Assembly: GCA_019918135.1 (NCBI GenBank) | Contig: WBZZ01005670.1 | Span: 55,001 to 119,000, forward strand | Reading direction: 5' to 3' | DNA from: Paulinella micropora | Taxonomy: Eukaryota; Cercozoa; Imbricatea; Euglyphida; Paulinellidae | DNA length: 64,000 bases | Shown here: positions 52,640-63,146 of the stretch, piece by piece | Position numbering within the stretch: position 1 is the first letter of the stretch | Layout: each line of letters starts with the position of its first letter | Notes under the pieces: model-generated | What the model was told of the DNA's origin: nothing | Database searches by the model: none | Seen by the model: only the letters and a program-made list of their open reading frames with translations | Made by a program: the position numbers and the translations under genes

Positions 52640-54859
52640 ATGGCTATACATTCCCCAAGAAATGCGATGGGGACAACCCTTGAAGAAGGAGGACATCTGT
52701 TACCCTCTCCCAAGGCAAGCTCTGCCTCTGCAGAATTCCTCAGAGACGACGGTGCACAGTTACAGGTGCAACATGTCTCATTTGGGGACAATATGTCTTT
52801 ACTGGAGCTACTCGACCTCTCATGGACAGTGTTTGAGTGTGCTATACTCTTTGAGTACCAGACTGGAAAGACTGTGCTGCCATGGAACACAAGAGCACTG
52901 GCTAGGTTGCTCGATCCTGGTCAGGACATTGATTCAATAAAGAGAGTGGAAAAGGAGTTTAAGTTCAGGAATCCAAAAGGACAGATCAATGTCATGGATG
53001 TGTCTCTGAAACTTATGGAGGCCAAGTTAGTGGACCTGGGTAAACTCCAACACACCCAGTTTGGCAGGGACCTTCACCCGGCCCTGAGGGAAATAGAAGG
53101 CGAAGCTGGAGGGGTGACGAGGATGAAGAAGCTGCATGCGGCCTTGGTGAAGGATGACGCATGGAAGAGGTGGGTCTTCACGAAGGATCATACGATCTTG
53201 GAGGGGACGGCCGCACCACCCCCCACCAATAAAGCGGGAGAGAAGGAGTTGGCGGAGAAGGCCTTGTTCCTTCGGAAGGCAGCTGAGATCCTGTCTTTTT
53301 TTCATCATGCCCAAGAGCTGTATATCAAAGAGCTAGCGGCTGAGAAAGAAAAGAAGGAGATGGAGGCAAAGATTGCATTAGCCAAGGCGGCGGGAACAAA
53401 GGGACCGAAATATTCCTCTGGATCTTATATGGCTCCCTCGGGCCGCTCCGCCCCGTCAGCCCACACAGCCCCTTCGGCCCCTGCGACTAGCTCAGCGCCT
53501 ACCACTGTTATTGTCAACAGTAATGACAAAAAGGACAGACAGGCTATCATACAGGCCTTCCAAAAATATACAAAGTCCGATGCCACTGCTCTGACGCTGT
53601 ATGCAGAGACAGCGAGTCAGAAGGACACGGATGCGAACCTTCGAGACAAGCTCAGAAGAATTGATGCTTGTATGAAGCAGCATCCAACGGACGAAACACA
53701 GGAGTATGAGGCGTTGTACACCTTGTTGGACCCATCAATCATCACACAAGGGTTTGATGTTGGGGAGTACAAGGCGATGAGAGCGGTAGAGGTGGCGGCT
53801 AGGAGAGCAGCCTCAGACCTGCAATGCACGGTGCCAGTTGCCGTCCTCTTGCAATACTTTAAAACTCATGGGTATCAGCACCTGTGCACTGGTACTTTGA
53901 TTGGGTTTGAGATTTTTCAAGAGGTGAACGAAGGGCTGGGCATTGGCACGAGGTTGGCAGCGATCCTCACTGAGGTCAGCGCCAAGTACGGGCTCTTTTA
54001 TAGCCGGAAGTCTATCATTTTGTACTTCCTGAGTGCTTTGTGTACACGACACCCGAGCAAGCTCGCAAGGATCATACAGTCCTGTCCGACCTTCACGGCG
54101 GTGAAGACGGCGGATTTTTTAGAAACGAATATATACGAGAGGACTGTAGCGGCTACTCCGCCGGGCGACCTGTTCAAGGAGGTGCTCGACGCGTGTTCCG
54201 AATTGGACACGGCCACCGAGTCATTCTCCAGTGCCGCGACACAGGGGGTTGGAGGTGCTCAAGCAGCACATGCAACTCGAACGGCAGGTCTCAAGAGGGG
54301 GAGAGATGAGCCGACGCCGTGCTACCGCTATTTTTCATACATGGCGTGTAAGCATGAGGCACAGAAAGGAGTAGGCAATTGCCTCTTCAGCCACGACTCT
54401 CTTGATGATAGGCAGCGAAATCTTTTCCTTAGAGAGCTCGAAGGCATGAAAAAGACCATGTACGCCATGTACAAGAAGGAGTTGGAGGAGGGGAGGTGGA
54501 ATGCGAATATGGTCTCGGATGCGGAGTTCCGGGAGGCCATCATTTACTTCCTTGACAGAATGAAGAGAAGGGAGAAGAGAGAGACATCGGGCCGATCAAA
54601 GGCGCCGACTAGAGGAGGAGGAGAGACGAGAGGATCGTCACGAGGGTCCCGAGGGACACCAAGAGGGGCGGCACCACGAGGACGAGGCTTTCGTGGAAGG
54701 GGAGGACGGACCCCAGCGCGCCCTCCCAGAGGACACGGATACTGGAATTATAGCACCAGTTCCAGCTCCAACTACCCCCAGCAAGCTTATACCGCTACGG
54801 AGGGGGGACGTCAAGACGAAGACACCGGCTCAGGTGAGCGTGTTGTCGTCGTAGACTGA
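52640..54859 (+). CDS. Gag-like protein with CCCH zinc finger and RGG tail
   Basis: 739 codons. The N-terminal and central parts are helical, as expected for capsid-forming Gag, with a short Lys/Glu coiled coil (ELAAEKEKKEMEAKI, about residues 230-245), a Ser/Ala/Pro linker, and the conserved HLCTGTLIGFEIF block (about residue 415). In place of the usual CCHC knuckle there is a Cys-x8-Cys ... Cys-x3-His cluster (CYRYFSYMACKH ... CLFSH, about residues 560-584), a CCCH-type RNA-binding finger, then an RGG-rich tail (about 650-705). It ends one stop codon before pol, in the same frame. Confidence 0.75.
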   Translation: MAIHSPRNAMGTTLEEGGHLLPSPKASSASAEFLRDDGAQLQVQHVSFGDNMSLLELLDLSWTVFECAILFEYQTGKTVLPWNTRALARLLDPGQDIDSIKRVEKEFKFRNPKGQINVMDVSLKLMEAKLVDLGKLQHTQFGRDLHPALREIEGEAGGVTRMKKLHAALVKDDAWKRWVFTKDHTILEGTAAPPPTNKAGEKELAEKALFLRKAAEILSFFHHAQELYIKELAAEKEKKEMEAKIALAKAAGTKGPKYSSGSYMAPSGRSAPSAHTAPSAPATSSAPTTVIVNSNDKKDRQAIIQAFQKYTKSDATALTLYAETASQKDTDANLRDKLRRIDACMKQHPTDETQEYEALYTLLDPSIITQGFDVGEYKAMRAVEVAARRAASDLQCTVPVAVLLQYFKTHGYQHLCTGTLIGFEIFQEVNEGLGIGTRLAAILTEVSAKYGLFYSRKSIILYFLSALCTRHPSKLARIIQSCPTFTAVKTADFLETNIYERTVAATPPGDLFKEVLDACSELDTATESFSSAATQGVGGAQAAHATRTAGLKRGRDEPTPCYRYFSYMACKHEAQKGVGNCLFSHDSLDDRQRNLFLRELEGMKKTMYAMYKKELEEGRWNANMVSDAEFREAIIYFLDRMKRREKRETSGRSKAPTRGGGETRGSSRGSRGTPRGAAPRGRGFRGRGGRTPARPPRGHGYWNYSTSSSSNYPQQAYTATEGGRQDEDTGSGERVVVVD

Positions 54860-54934
54860 CGGGAGGAGAAGAGAGAGGAAAAGAAGAGAGAGAAGGAGAT
54901 AAAAACTGTTCTTTTTAATCCGACAGTCACAGTT

Positions 54935-57900
54935 ATGCCTACTGTTGATGAACAGGATACGAACGGTTCCGTTCCTCCCAGACGTGAAGGTGAAGGCACA
55001 CAGCCTCACAAGCCTCAAGGTAAGCACTTGCTAGTTCATCCTTCGAGAGCTAATATGATAAATGATGCGAATAGGAAGGCGAAGAAGGCGATGGAGGAGA
55101 GGAAGCCGAAACCAAAGGCTAGGTCTCCTCCTACGAAGAAGCAGCGGACCGTACCCCCGCCAAAGGACTCAATAGTCTCTGCTATAGACACGAGTACACT
55201 CGGTGTACCAGACTCTGTCCAAAAGACACTCGAGATACCGGAAGCCCCGGAGACTCAAGAAGTTAAGTTGGCGGAAAAGGGGGGAGAACGAGAAGAGGAC
55301 AAGGAACTTGAGCTTAGACTCAAAACCCTAGAACGAAAAATTCATGTGCTAGCGGCTAGTTTACATAGACCAGACGCGCTATGCTACACTGACCTCTTTT
55401 GTGAAACTTTACAAACCACATTAAAAGTTGGTAATGATACGATGGCGAATATTAATATTGTCGGCCAGAAGTTTTTGAATAGTCACCGGACATGGGTGGA
55501 CAAAAACATTAGAAAAACAAAGGGGACCCTAAAAGGGGTAGGCAGCCGTACGGAAATTACGGGCATCGTCACATTAATTTTCAAATTGAAATCCGGTCGA
55601 GTATATCGTGCGGACCTCTATGTTGTCCCCGATTACCACGGTTCAATCCTGCTGTCGTATGACCAATTGGCTACGATGGGGGCTGTGATCGATTGCGCCG
55701 CACGGCGGGTGATTTATGGAGTGAAGAATGGAGAGGAGGAGGATATTAATCCGATGACTGCTACTGACTCATACGAGGCTTTTGAGCTGAGTCTAGCAAC
55801 GGAGAGGAAAAAGTTGGCCTTCGTACATGAGGCAACTGAAGCCTATGTACACCCCTATGTCACAGTGCCGGAGGAACTGACCTGGACCGACAATTGGGAG
55901 ACGGAGATGCAGGCGTATACGGTTACGATTCCCGCATGGGACAGAAAGTCTATTGATGACTTAGTCGTAGCGCGTAATGAGGAGATAATATGTGTTGCGA
56001 AACAGTGCCCGTCGTTGGCCAGATTCGCAGAAGGTGGCGGGGCAGATGTCCATATTACTAATGGCTACTGTTACCATGCGAAGGTGTCAGATGAGAAGAG
56101 AGAGGCGTTTGTGCCAAGGAGGAAGGGGCGTATCCCCGATACTCCAGCGGATGACATTAAAACTTTTATCACGAACTTTTGGGGCGATGTGCCTACCTGG
56201 CCGCGCTCATTAACTGAAGTGAAAAAGTGTCTACGGACTCTATTTGAGAGTAACAAGCCGTATACTGTCATTCTGCCATACAATGAGAAGGCGATCTGGG
56301 CACAGGAGATAAGGGACCGGCTTATTGATCATCCTATACCTGTTCCTTCTCGCAAGCAACAGTTAGTGGTGGCTTGTCGACTCGGGTCTCGGGAGCAGAG
56401 CAGTGCATACAAGCAAAAGCTCAGAGCCCAGGACAAGTTGAAATTGATACCTCAAGCTTTCACATGCTTTGATGGTTTCTACACCCGTAAGGCTCCGATA
56501 CAATACGCGAACCTTATTGATATGCTTGTCGGGCTGGGTCATGATGATGAGCCGGACACAGTCACGTATGAAAGAACGGGACTAGACGATTTGTCCGAGG
56601 AAGATTTGAGTTTGGAGGAGGACTTAGCGCCCCTCAAGGAGCATAAGAAGATGTCGGAGGAAGATTTCCAAGCGGCGGCGCGGAAAATTTTAGAAGAAGG
56701 AGTGGGTTCGGAGAGAGAGAAGGCGTTTCTCAAAGCTAAGATGGAGGCGTACAGAGAAATTTTCGACCCTCCTCGGGCAGGTGGTGTAAAGTCGGATGAC
56801 TTCACTGCTGTCATTTACAAGATACCGGGTGCGGAGCCATCTCCGGCACCACGGAGGGCAAATTTGAGCATACATGAGGCAAAAATAGCGGAGGAGAATG
56901 TGAGACAGTTGCTCGATGAGGACTTTATTGAGAGATCTACATCTCCAATTGTCTCTCAACCGAAAATCGTCCCTAAGCCAGGAGGAGAATGGCGCTTGAC
57001 GATCAATTATGCCCGTGTGAATAAGGTGCTAGAGGAAGAGAGAAATCCTCTGCCGACCTTAGAAGAAGGCAGAAGGGTGCTGCGGAATGCTAAATTCTAT
57101 TCGGTCATTGACCTTAAGAACGGCTTCTGGCAGATACCACTGGACGAGAAATCCAGATGGCTGACTGCATTCGTTGTGGGTATGGAAATATACCAGTGGA
57201 AGGTGCTTCCAATGGGACTCAAACAGGCCCCGGGGCTCTTTCAGAAGGCGATGCAGAAGATGTTGAGCGGTCAATATGACGACCAGTCGGAGGATGGTTT
57301 TATGAGAAGGAGAGGACAGAAGGCGGGAGAATATGCATTTTGTTACATCGATGACATCATCGTATACTCTAACACAATGGAAGAGCATATCGATCACTTG
57401 TCAGATGTCTTCAGGCGCATCGGAGCTTTTGGCCTGAAATGCAACCTAAAGAAATGTCAGCTTGCCAGGACAAGTGTGACGTATTTGGGTTACGAGATTT
57501 CTCATAATAGGGTCTCGATATCGCGCGAAAAGAGGGAGGAGATCATGAGTAGACAGTTGCCAAAGAATCGCACGGAGTTACACTCTTTTCTTGCGATGGC
57601 ACAGTACTACAGCCAGTTCATACCCGATTGGGGTGCAACTCGGGCTAAGCTGGAGAAGATGATTGATTTTGGAGACTTTGAGAAGTGGGATGAGGAGGCT
57701 TTGCAGGCGTTTAATACGCTCAAAGATATCATTTATAAAGATCCCAAGGACGGCGGATTAGTACTTATGATGCCCGACTTTACGAAACCGTTCGTAGTCG
57801 ACACGGATGCATCTAAGTTTGCGATTGGCGCGGTGCTGCAACAGGAAGATGAGGAGAAAAAGTTGCGCCCGATCATGTTTATTAGTAGAAAGCTGTGTGC

Positions 57901-60682
57901 GGCGGAGCGAAATTACTGCACGCGACAGAGGGAGGCGTTGGCAGTAGTATGGGCTCTCAAGAGGCTCAGAGAATACTTGTGGGGAGGACCTCTATTCACG
58001 GTTAGGACCGATCATCACAACCTTCTTTGGTTGATGAATCATGAACAAACCGGCCGTTTGGCGCGGTGGCAAGCTTTCTTGTCATGTTTCAATTTCACGA
58101 TGGTCTACTTACCGGGAAAGCGAAACGTAGTCGCTGATAGCCTTTCCAGGCTAGAGTTTCAGTCGGAGGTGTCGGCTCTCGTATCATCAGTGGAGATGAT
58201 GGACCTGTCCACGGACAAGGTATACGAGGTGAGCCACATAGAGGCGATGCAGATGGCAAGAGGCGTTCGTTATGACCGCACGGGTCTACGATATAGTCCT
58301 CAAGGCCCGGAGCATGGCATATGCTGTGAGGCGCATGTTCTCGAAGACGCTGAGTGGTCTTATGAGGCATACGAGAACGCGAAGGCGAATATAAAAGAAG
58401 AGGAGGAGACGACTGAGGTCTGTACTGAACCTCCACAGGAAAATCGAAGCGAGCTTGATGAAGACCCGGAAAGGGTAGGAGTAAGGTTGGAGGACGGTAC
58501 TATTCATATCGCCTCGCCTACCGCGTGGAGGCAGCAACAGGCGACGGATCCGGAGTTCAAGGAGCTCATAACGTTATACAAGAACCCTAATGAGCTTAAA
58601 AAGACTCCACAGATCAAAGATCAGATGAAGGAGATGGCGTGGAGAGATGGGCTATTGTGGTACAAGGGCCAGCATGGCAAATTTGCATCACAGCCTGACA
58701 AATGGACTCTCTGGGTACCAGAGAAGTTGAGGCGCTTTATATATGTCGCAGCCCATAACTGCCCCTTACTGGCACATCCGGGTCGACAAAGAACTCATTG
58801 GTTCATAGCGAGGCGATTTTGGTGGAAAGGGATGAAGGAGGAGATAGACAGGGAAGTGGACGCATGCATCCCATGCAAAACCACAAAGACACCGCTGAAG
58901 GCGAACTTTGGCCTGATCGGTACATTCCCGTTACACGCCGGGATGTTTGAATTTTTACACATCGATCATGTGGGACCTTTCCCCGAATCGGCAGAAGGGT
59001 ACAGATACCTTCTTACCGCAATAGATCGAGCCACCAATTATGTCTGGGTTGTTCCTGTTAAGGACGCTACAGGCAAGACAACTGCGGAGGCTCTGATCGA
59101 TAGGATCGTCTCGCAGATCGGAGTGCCTAGAAAGATATGTTCTGATCGAGGTTCTGACTTTAATAATGAAGTCATCGACAGACTATCTAAGTACTACGGG
59201 ATGAAATGGCAATATGTTACTGCCTATAACCCGAGAGCGAATGGCAAGATCGAGCGGGTACATAGACCTCTCAAAGCCTCGCTTAAGATGTACTGTATGA
59301 AGAAGGAGAATCAGAGAGCCTGGGTGGAGGCAGCACCTTCATTTGCCTTTGCAATGAACTGTCTACCCTCATCGGCATTAGGAGGAGCCAGGAGCTCAGT
59401 CTCGCCATATCAATTGGTTTACGGCCGAGAGCCTAATATCCCAACCTCACTTCTGCATCCAAAAGACACTTGGGCAGATGAGGATGAGTTGTTCGGGATG
59501 AGACTAAGAGCGAAGATGGAGGCGGAACAAATAGTTGCGGCGCACAGGGAGGCGGAGCGCAGAAAGACTGACGCACAAGGAGTGCGACAAGCGCACTTAG
59601 ATCAAGTCCGTTTCCAGGTTGGGGATATTGTACTCTTGTACCATCCTCAAGTCCCTAAGGGGGTTAGCTCTAAGCTGTTTACCCACTGGAAAGGACCATA
59701 CCAGGTCATGGAACAGATGGGACCTCTGAATTATAAGATCAGGGGTAGAGGGAAGGTGCAGATTGTGAATGTTCGAAGGCTGATCAAATATGACCCCTTC
59801 TTACTTGAGGATGAATCCGTTGAGGAGGCGTTGAAACGGATGAAGGAGGACTTCAAAGAGGTACCGCCTATACAGAAGGAGGATACCTTAGAGGAGGAGA
59901 ATGCCTATCGGGCACCGGTCACGGAGAAGGAGGAGACCGAGAAGGAGAGTAAGGAAGACTCAAACCGCAAAAGCGCGGCGGGGACTCAGTCTAAAGCCCC
60001 CATAGTCCGCGGCGGTACGAAGGAGAAGTTCACGGAGGCGCAGAGGAGGAGAGCGCAAAACGATCTCATCTTCGACCAACCGAGGAAGGTGGCAAGGTCG
60101 ACGCGAGCGACGGATGTCCATGGAGGAGGAGGGGAGAAGGACACTAACCCGAACGCGGGTAATGTGGACATTCGACATGTGCGATGGAAGGAAGGAGAGG
60201 CGATTGCGGCCATCAAGTGGGTCCGAGACGCTTTTTATCTGTTGAGACCGGCAGAATCTCATGTTGCCGATGACACTCTCTCAGATCTTTATCTCATGCG
60301 AGCTGTGGCGGTCCCGCAGACTACACGGGCAGCACGGACATCGAAGAGATCCTTAGCAGCAAAAACGATACAACCGGTACTCCATTTTTGGAGAAGCATG
60401 GACCCTGTTGAGGATCCAAAAGCTAGACAATATTTACCGGTGTACAAAGACGCGAAAAATCTCGAGACATGGGATGATACTATTACCCTTCGAGACAAAG
60501 ACCACACTGCGTGGACTATTCAGTCACTGCCTAGAGGAGTGCTTGACATTCCTTTTGACTTATCTTTGGGCGCCATCCCTAACAAAATATGGGACATTCT
60601 GGAGGAGTCGAAGTTTGACTTGACTTTTGTTGGCGGCCCGCCACCTGGCAAAGGGGTTCGCGCAAGGCGACGAAGGCAGTAA
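54935..60682 (+). CDS. Pol polyprotein (protease, RT, RNase H, integrase) of a gypsy-type element
   Basis: 1,915 codons. A basic/disordered start precedes a retropepsin-like region (GNDTMANINIV to AVIDCAARRVIYG, about residues 165-265). RT follows (NGFWQIPLDEKSRW, QAPGLFQKAM, FCYIDDIIVYS, about 650-830), then RNase H (FVVDTDASKFAIGAV, TDHHNLLWL, about 945-1065), and integrase with HNCPLLAHPG ... CIPCK and the core HIDHVGPFP, SDRGSDFNNE, NGKIERVHR (about 1270-1455). A chromo-like end (VGDIVLLYHP to NVRRLIKYDP, about 1560-1620) is followed by some 290 further residues of unknown role. Same frame as gag, so it may be made by stop-codon read-through, which some retroelement families use. Confidence 0.85.
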   Translation: MPTVDEQDTNGSVPPRREGEGTQPHKPQGKHLLVHPSRANMINDANRKAKKAMEERKPKPKARSPPTKKQRTVPPPKDSIVSAIDTSTLGVPDSVQKTLEIPEAPETQEVKLAEKGGEREEDKELELRLKTLERKIHVLAASLHRPDALCYTDLFCETLQTTLKVGNDTMANINIVGQKFLNSHRTWVDKNIRKTKGTLKGVGSRTEITGIVTLIFKLKSGRVYRADLYVVPDYHGSILLSYDQLATMGAVIDCAARRVIYGVKNGEEEDINPMTATDSYEAFELSLATERKKLAFVHEATEAYVHPYVTVPEELTWTDNWETEMQAYTVTIPAWDRKSIDDLVVARNEEIICVAKQCPSLARFAEGGGADVHITNGYCYHAKVSDEKREAFVPRRKGRIPDTPADDIKTFITNFWGDVPTWPRSLTEVKKCLRTLFESNKPYTVILPYNEKAIWAQEIRDRLIDHPIPVPSRKQQLVVACRLGSREQSSAYKQKLRAQDKLKLIPQAFTCFDGFYTRKAPIQYANLIDMLVGLGHDDEPDTVTYERTGLDDLSEEDLSLEEDLAPLKEHKKMSEEDFQAAARKILEEGVGSEREKAFLKAKMEAYREIFDPPRAGGVKSDDFTAVIYKIPGAEPSPAPRRANLSIHEAKIAEENVRQLLDEDFIERSTSPIVSQPKIVPKPGGEWRLTINYARVNKVLEEERNPLPTLEEGRRVLRNAKFYSVIDLKNGFWQIPLDEKSRWLTAFVVGMEIYQWKVLPMGLKQAPGLFQKAMQKMLSGQYDDQSEDGFMRRRGQKAGEYAFCYIDDIIVYSNTMEEHIDHLSDVFRRIGAFGLKCNLKKCQLARTSVTYLGYEISHNRVSISREKREEIMSRQLPKNRTELHSFLAMAQYYSQFIPDWGATRAKLEKMIDFGDFEKWDEEALQAFNTLKDIIYKDPKDGGLVLMMPDFTKPFVVDTDASKFAIGAVLQQEDEEKKLRPIMFISRKLCAAERNYCTRQREALAVVWALKRLREYLWGGPLFTVRTDHHNLLWLMNHEQTGRLARWQAFLSCFNFTMVYLPGKRNVVADSLSRLEFQSEVSALVSSVEMMDLSTDKVYEVSHIEAMQMARGVRYDRTGLRYSPQGPEHGICCEAHVLEDAEWSYEAYENAKANIKEEEETTEVCTEPPQENRSELDEDPERVGVRLEDGTIHIASPTAWRQQQATDPEFKELITLYKNPNELKKTPQIKDQMKEMAWRDGLLWYKGQHGKFASQPDKWTLWVPEKLRRFIYVAAHNCPLLAHPGRQRTHWFIARRFWWKGMKEEIDREVDACIPCKTTKTPLKANFGLIGTFPLHAGMFEFLHIDHVGPFPESAEGYRYLLTAIDRATNYVWVVPVKDATGKTTAEALIDRIVSQIGVPRKICSDRGSDFNNEVIDRLSKYYGMKWQYVTAYNPRANGKIERVHRPLKASLKMYCMKKENQRAWVEAAPSFAFAMNCLPSSALGGARSSVSPYQLVYGREPNIPTSLLHPKDTWADEDELFGMRLRAKMEAEQIVAAHREAERRKTDAQGVRQAHLDQVRFQVGDIVLLYHPQVPKGVSSKLFTHWKGPYQVMEQMGPLNYKIRGRGKVQIVNVRRLIKYDPFLLEDESVEEALKRMKEDFKEVPPIQKEDTLEEENAYRAPVTEKEETEKESKEDSNRKSAAGTQSKAPIVRGGTKEKFTEAQRRRAQNDLIFDQPRKVARSTRATDVHGGGGEKDTNPNAGNVDIRHVRWKEGEAIAAIKWVRDAFYLLRPAESHVADDTLSDLYLMRAVAVPQTTRAARTSKRSLAAKTIQPVLHFWRSMDPVEDPKARQYLPVYKDAKNLETWDDTITLRDKDHTAWTIQSLPRGVLDIPFDLSLGAIPNKIWDILEESKFDLTFVGGPPPGKGVRARRRRQ

Positions 60683-61477
60683 GTGACATTTTTTTCTTTT
60701 ATCACGCGTCGGACATTGAAAGCTGCATGTGGATTAATCTCATAGTGCCCATGTCAGATCATGTCTTATTAAAATGTTTTTATACCATTGTTGTTACTTG
60801 GCATTTTTATCGCAACATATGAGTGCGAGGGTCAATCGGCAAATGGATACGACACCGTATAAGGGGATCGCTTGTGAGTTTAGCGATGGTGTTCCTGGTA
60901 CGACCCTGCTTCAAGTATCCAGGGTGATGTTCTCAAAAAATGTTCTCATAGTAGACATATTAAAATTTTTTCTTTGGATATACTTAATATCGTCATACCA
61001 GCACGGTCCGTCTCTACTTGTGTCGGCATATCGCATGGTCGGGCTCACTCACCCCGGCTTTGGATATAGTTATTAGGTCTGGCCCCCTAGTACTATATTA
61101 AGGTAACCGATTGAATACAAGGGTATGTTATTAAAAGACAATGTATTTACTGATCGGAAGTGTTTTTGGAGAAGGAGAAAAATTATAACGCTGCTTTTAT
61201 TGCAATAGTAATACTATTTGTTCTTGACATACTGCCTCAGAATTAAGTTACGGGGGGGACAACAAGTGTGGAAGGAGGAGTTTTCATTTACAAAAACGAG
61301 GCTGGAGATTTATAGTTGACTCGTGTCTGGCGTATGCGTTTTATATATCCACTGCACCGTTTATCAGTGGGTTAATGCACTTAGTTGCGACACCCCGTAG
61401 CGTTTGTGCAGAAAAGAAATCAGCAATTATATGACGAAAATATTGCATATTTCCGTCATAAAAACGGGAAGGTGTAC
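60683..61477 (+). other. 3' UTR of the whole-looking element
   Basis: Non-coding, about 800 bp, sharing blocks with 50.2-51.05 kb. Ends in a purine-rich run (aaaacgggaaggtgtac) before the LTR, the probable polypurine tract. Confidence 0.7.
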
Positions 61478-61727
61478 TGTAGGCATCACCCCCCGGATAG
61501 CAGGTAAAAAGTACACTTTTTCTGGTGTCAGGTGCACCTAGTTTTTTCCCATTATTTTCAATATCATTTGGCAGGATTTGACATAATGCGGCCATTTTAA
61601 CCTTGGTCTGTTGCCGTTTTCTTTTCGGCTTCGCTGAGCTAATATAACGAGACATCATTCTCTTTTGGGGATTTGTGTCTGGTTGTATTACCGACTTTTT
61701 ATTGAGCTATCTTCGGGGATTGTAACA
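61478..61727 (+). repeat. 3' LTR of the whole-looking element
   Basis: 250 bp, tgtaggcatcacccc to ggggattgtaaca, nearly identical to 51320-51565 apart from a few substitutions and short insertions. Confidence 0.85.
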
Positions 61728-61979
61728 CTAAAGAACAATTCGTAAAGAGACGTGGGTGGTGGGAAATAGGTTGGCAGTAAGGATCGGTTCGACAGGTAGA
61801 CGGCTAGAGTAGGAGCGAGATTTAGAAGTTGCAAGGAGCTGGTCCTCCTTAATTTGCAACTCGACTGTCCTGTCGTGGGCATTGGAGAGGAAGAAGGAGT
61901 ATTGGGCGTGCTGATATCGTTGTCACGGTACTGGGTCAAAAAACATAAACAAAAGACAACACAAAACACATATACAAAA

Positions 61980-62069
61980 CATAAAAGGTTCCGTCCGGTC
62001 GTGAACGTAGCGCCGCGAATGAAGCATAAGAGGTTCCTTCCAGTCGTGAACGTAGCACCGCGAGTATTA
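61980..62069. repeat. Two tandem 45-bp units
   Basis: Units at 61980-62024 and 62025-62069 share cataaaaggttcc (with one change), gtcgtgaacgtagc and ccgcga. No coding is recognised between 61728 and 62536. Confidence 0.8.
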
Positions 62070-62192
62070 ACGTATTGAGTTTATCAGTTAATCGTACGGG
62101 AAGCACGGGAGTCTTGGAGTGTATGCATGTGACATGGCACTACCCTAGTGGGTCGTGCGTGTTTGAAAGACGTTTCCAGTGCCGAGTGAGCG

Positions 62193-62244
<52 letters not shown>

Positions 62245-62421
62245 GGTGATAGTAGTAGTAGTAGGAGTTAGCAGTAGTAACAGTTAGTAGTAGTAGTAGT
62301 AGTAGTTAGTAGTAGTAGCAGTAGCAGTAGTAGTAGTAGTTAGTAGTAATAGTAGTAGTAGTAGTGGTAGTAGAAGTAGTACTAGTATTAGTAGTAGTAG
62401 TATTAGTATTAATAGTAATAA

Positions 62422-62456
<35 letters not shown>

Positions 62457-62457
62457 T
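62193..62457. repeat. (GA)n then (TAG)n microsatellites
   Basis: About 48 bp of GA repeat followed by roughly 210 bp of TAG repeat with TTAG, CAG and TAA interruptions. Read-through ORFs here (poly Arg-Glu, poly Thr) are low-complexity artefacts. Confidence 0.95.
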
Positions 62458-62536
62458 GACACTTGAAAATGCTGCTGTAGCACTTGACGGACGGCTTCAA
62501 CTCCAAGTTGTCGATTCAAGTGTCCGAGATTAGCTT

Positions 62537-62878
62537 TTGGAAAAATTCTTTCACAGTCATGAGGTAAAATACATGGATTGTGCGGCAAATATTATTTTCC
62601 GTACTCTTGACTGCGTGTCCACAAATTTATTTACCGTAACTTGCGTTTTTCGGGAAATCGGAGAAAAAGGCAATGAAGAGGGAAAAATGATAATTGTCGT
62701 AAAAACTTTGATTGAATCTTTTGAAGTCATTCCTGGACGAAATCGAAAACTATTTAGTGAAGTCGAAACGTCGTGCAGAGGAGAATCTAACGGGCCGGTC
62801 AAAAATAGTAAAATGTCAACGGTAGTGGTTTTGGCGGTGATTAAAGTGCTCAGTCTCATATATGAGAAGGCTGAATAG
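62537..62878 (+). CDS. Small ORF, unknown product
   Basis: 113 codons of ordinary, non-repetitive protein sequence with alternating strands and helices (NLFTVTCVFREIGEKG, KMIIVVKTLIESFEVI). An AATAAA-type polyadenylation signal lies about 30 bp after the stop (62911-62916). The frame is open a little upstream of the ATG, so it could be the last exon of a longer gene. No family is recognised. Confidence 0.4.
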   Translation: MEKFFHSHEVKYMDCAANIIFRTLDCVSTNLFTVTCVFREIGEKGNEEGKMIIVVKTLIESFEVIPGRNRKLFSEVETSCRGESNGPVKNSKMSTVVVLAVIKVLSLIYEKAE

Positions 62879-62985
62879 ATTAGTTTTCTATTCATGTCAT
62901 ACATGTATGCAATAAAACTTTTTTTCAATATGAAAACACAAGGTATTTTTGGACAGAATGCGATCAAAAAAAAAAATTTCTTAAT

Positions 62986-63008
62986 TTTTTTTTTTTTTTT
63001 TTTTTTTT
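62986..63008. repeat. Poly-T tract
   Basis: About 23 T bases shortly after an A-rich run (62965-62977). Together they could fold back. Confidence 0.85.
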
Positions 63009-63146
63009 GACGAGAATGTGCGGTGGGAAAGATACTACAAACTGTGTTCAAAATGAACTATCTTGGTATACTAACCCTGTTGTCAATCCTACCACTACAT
63101 GCTGCAACCGATGCAGCTCTTGTGTCAATCCATTAAAAATTCCATA

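Larger units (their letters stand above)
51320..61727 (+). mobile_element. Ty3/gypsy-type LTR retroelement, looks whole
   Basis: The LTRs are 51320-51565 and 61478-61727 and are nearly identical, differing at perhaps a dozen positions by eye, so this copy is young relative to the composite element. Between them are a leader with a poly-A tract, a gag-like ORF, a single long pol ORF (protease, RT, RNase H, integrase: the gypsy order), a 3' UTR and a polypurine tract. No obvious break was seen in gag or pol. No clear target-site duplication (flanks attaa and ctaaa). Confidence 0.85.

Noticed and set aside
62075-62287. ORF with Arg-Glu repeats
   Set aside because: Product of the GA and TAG microsatellites.
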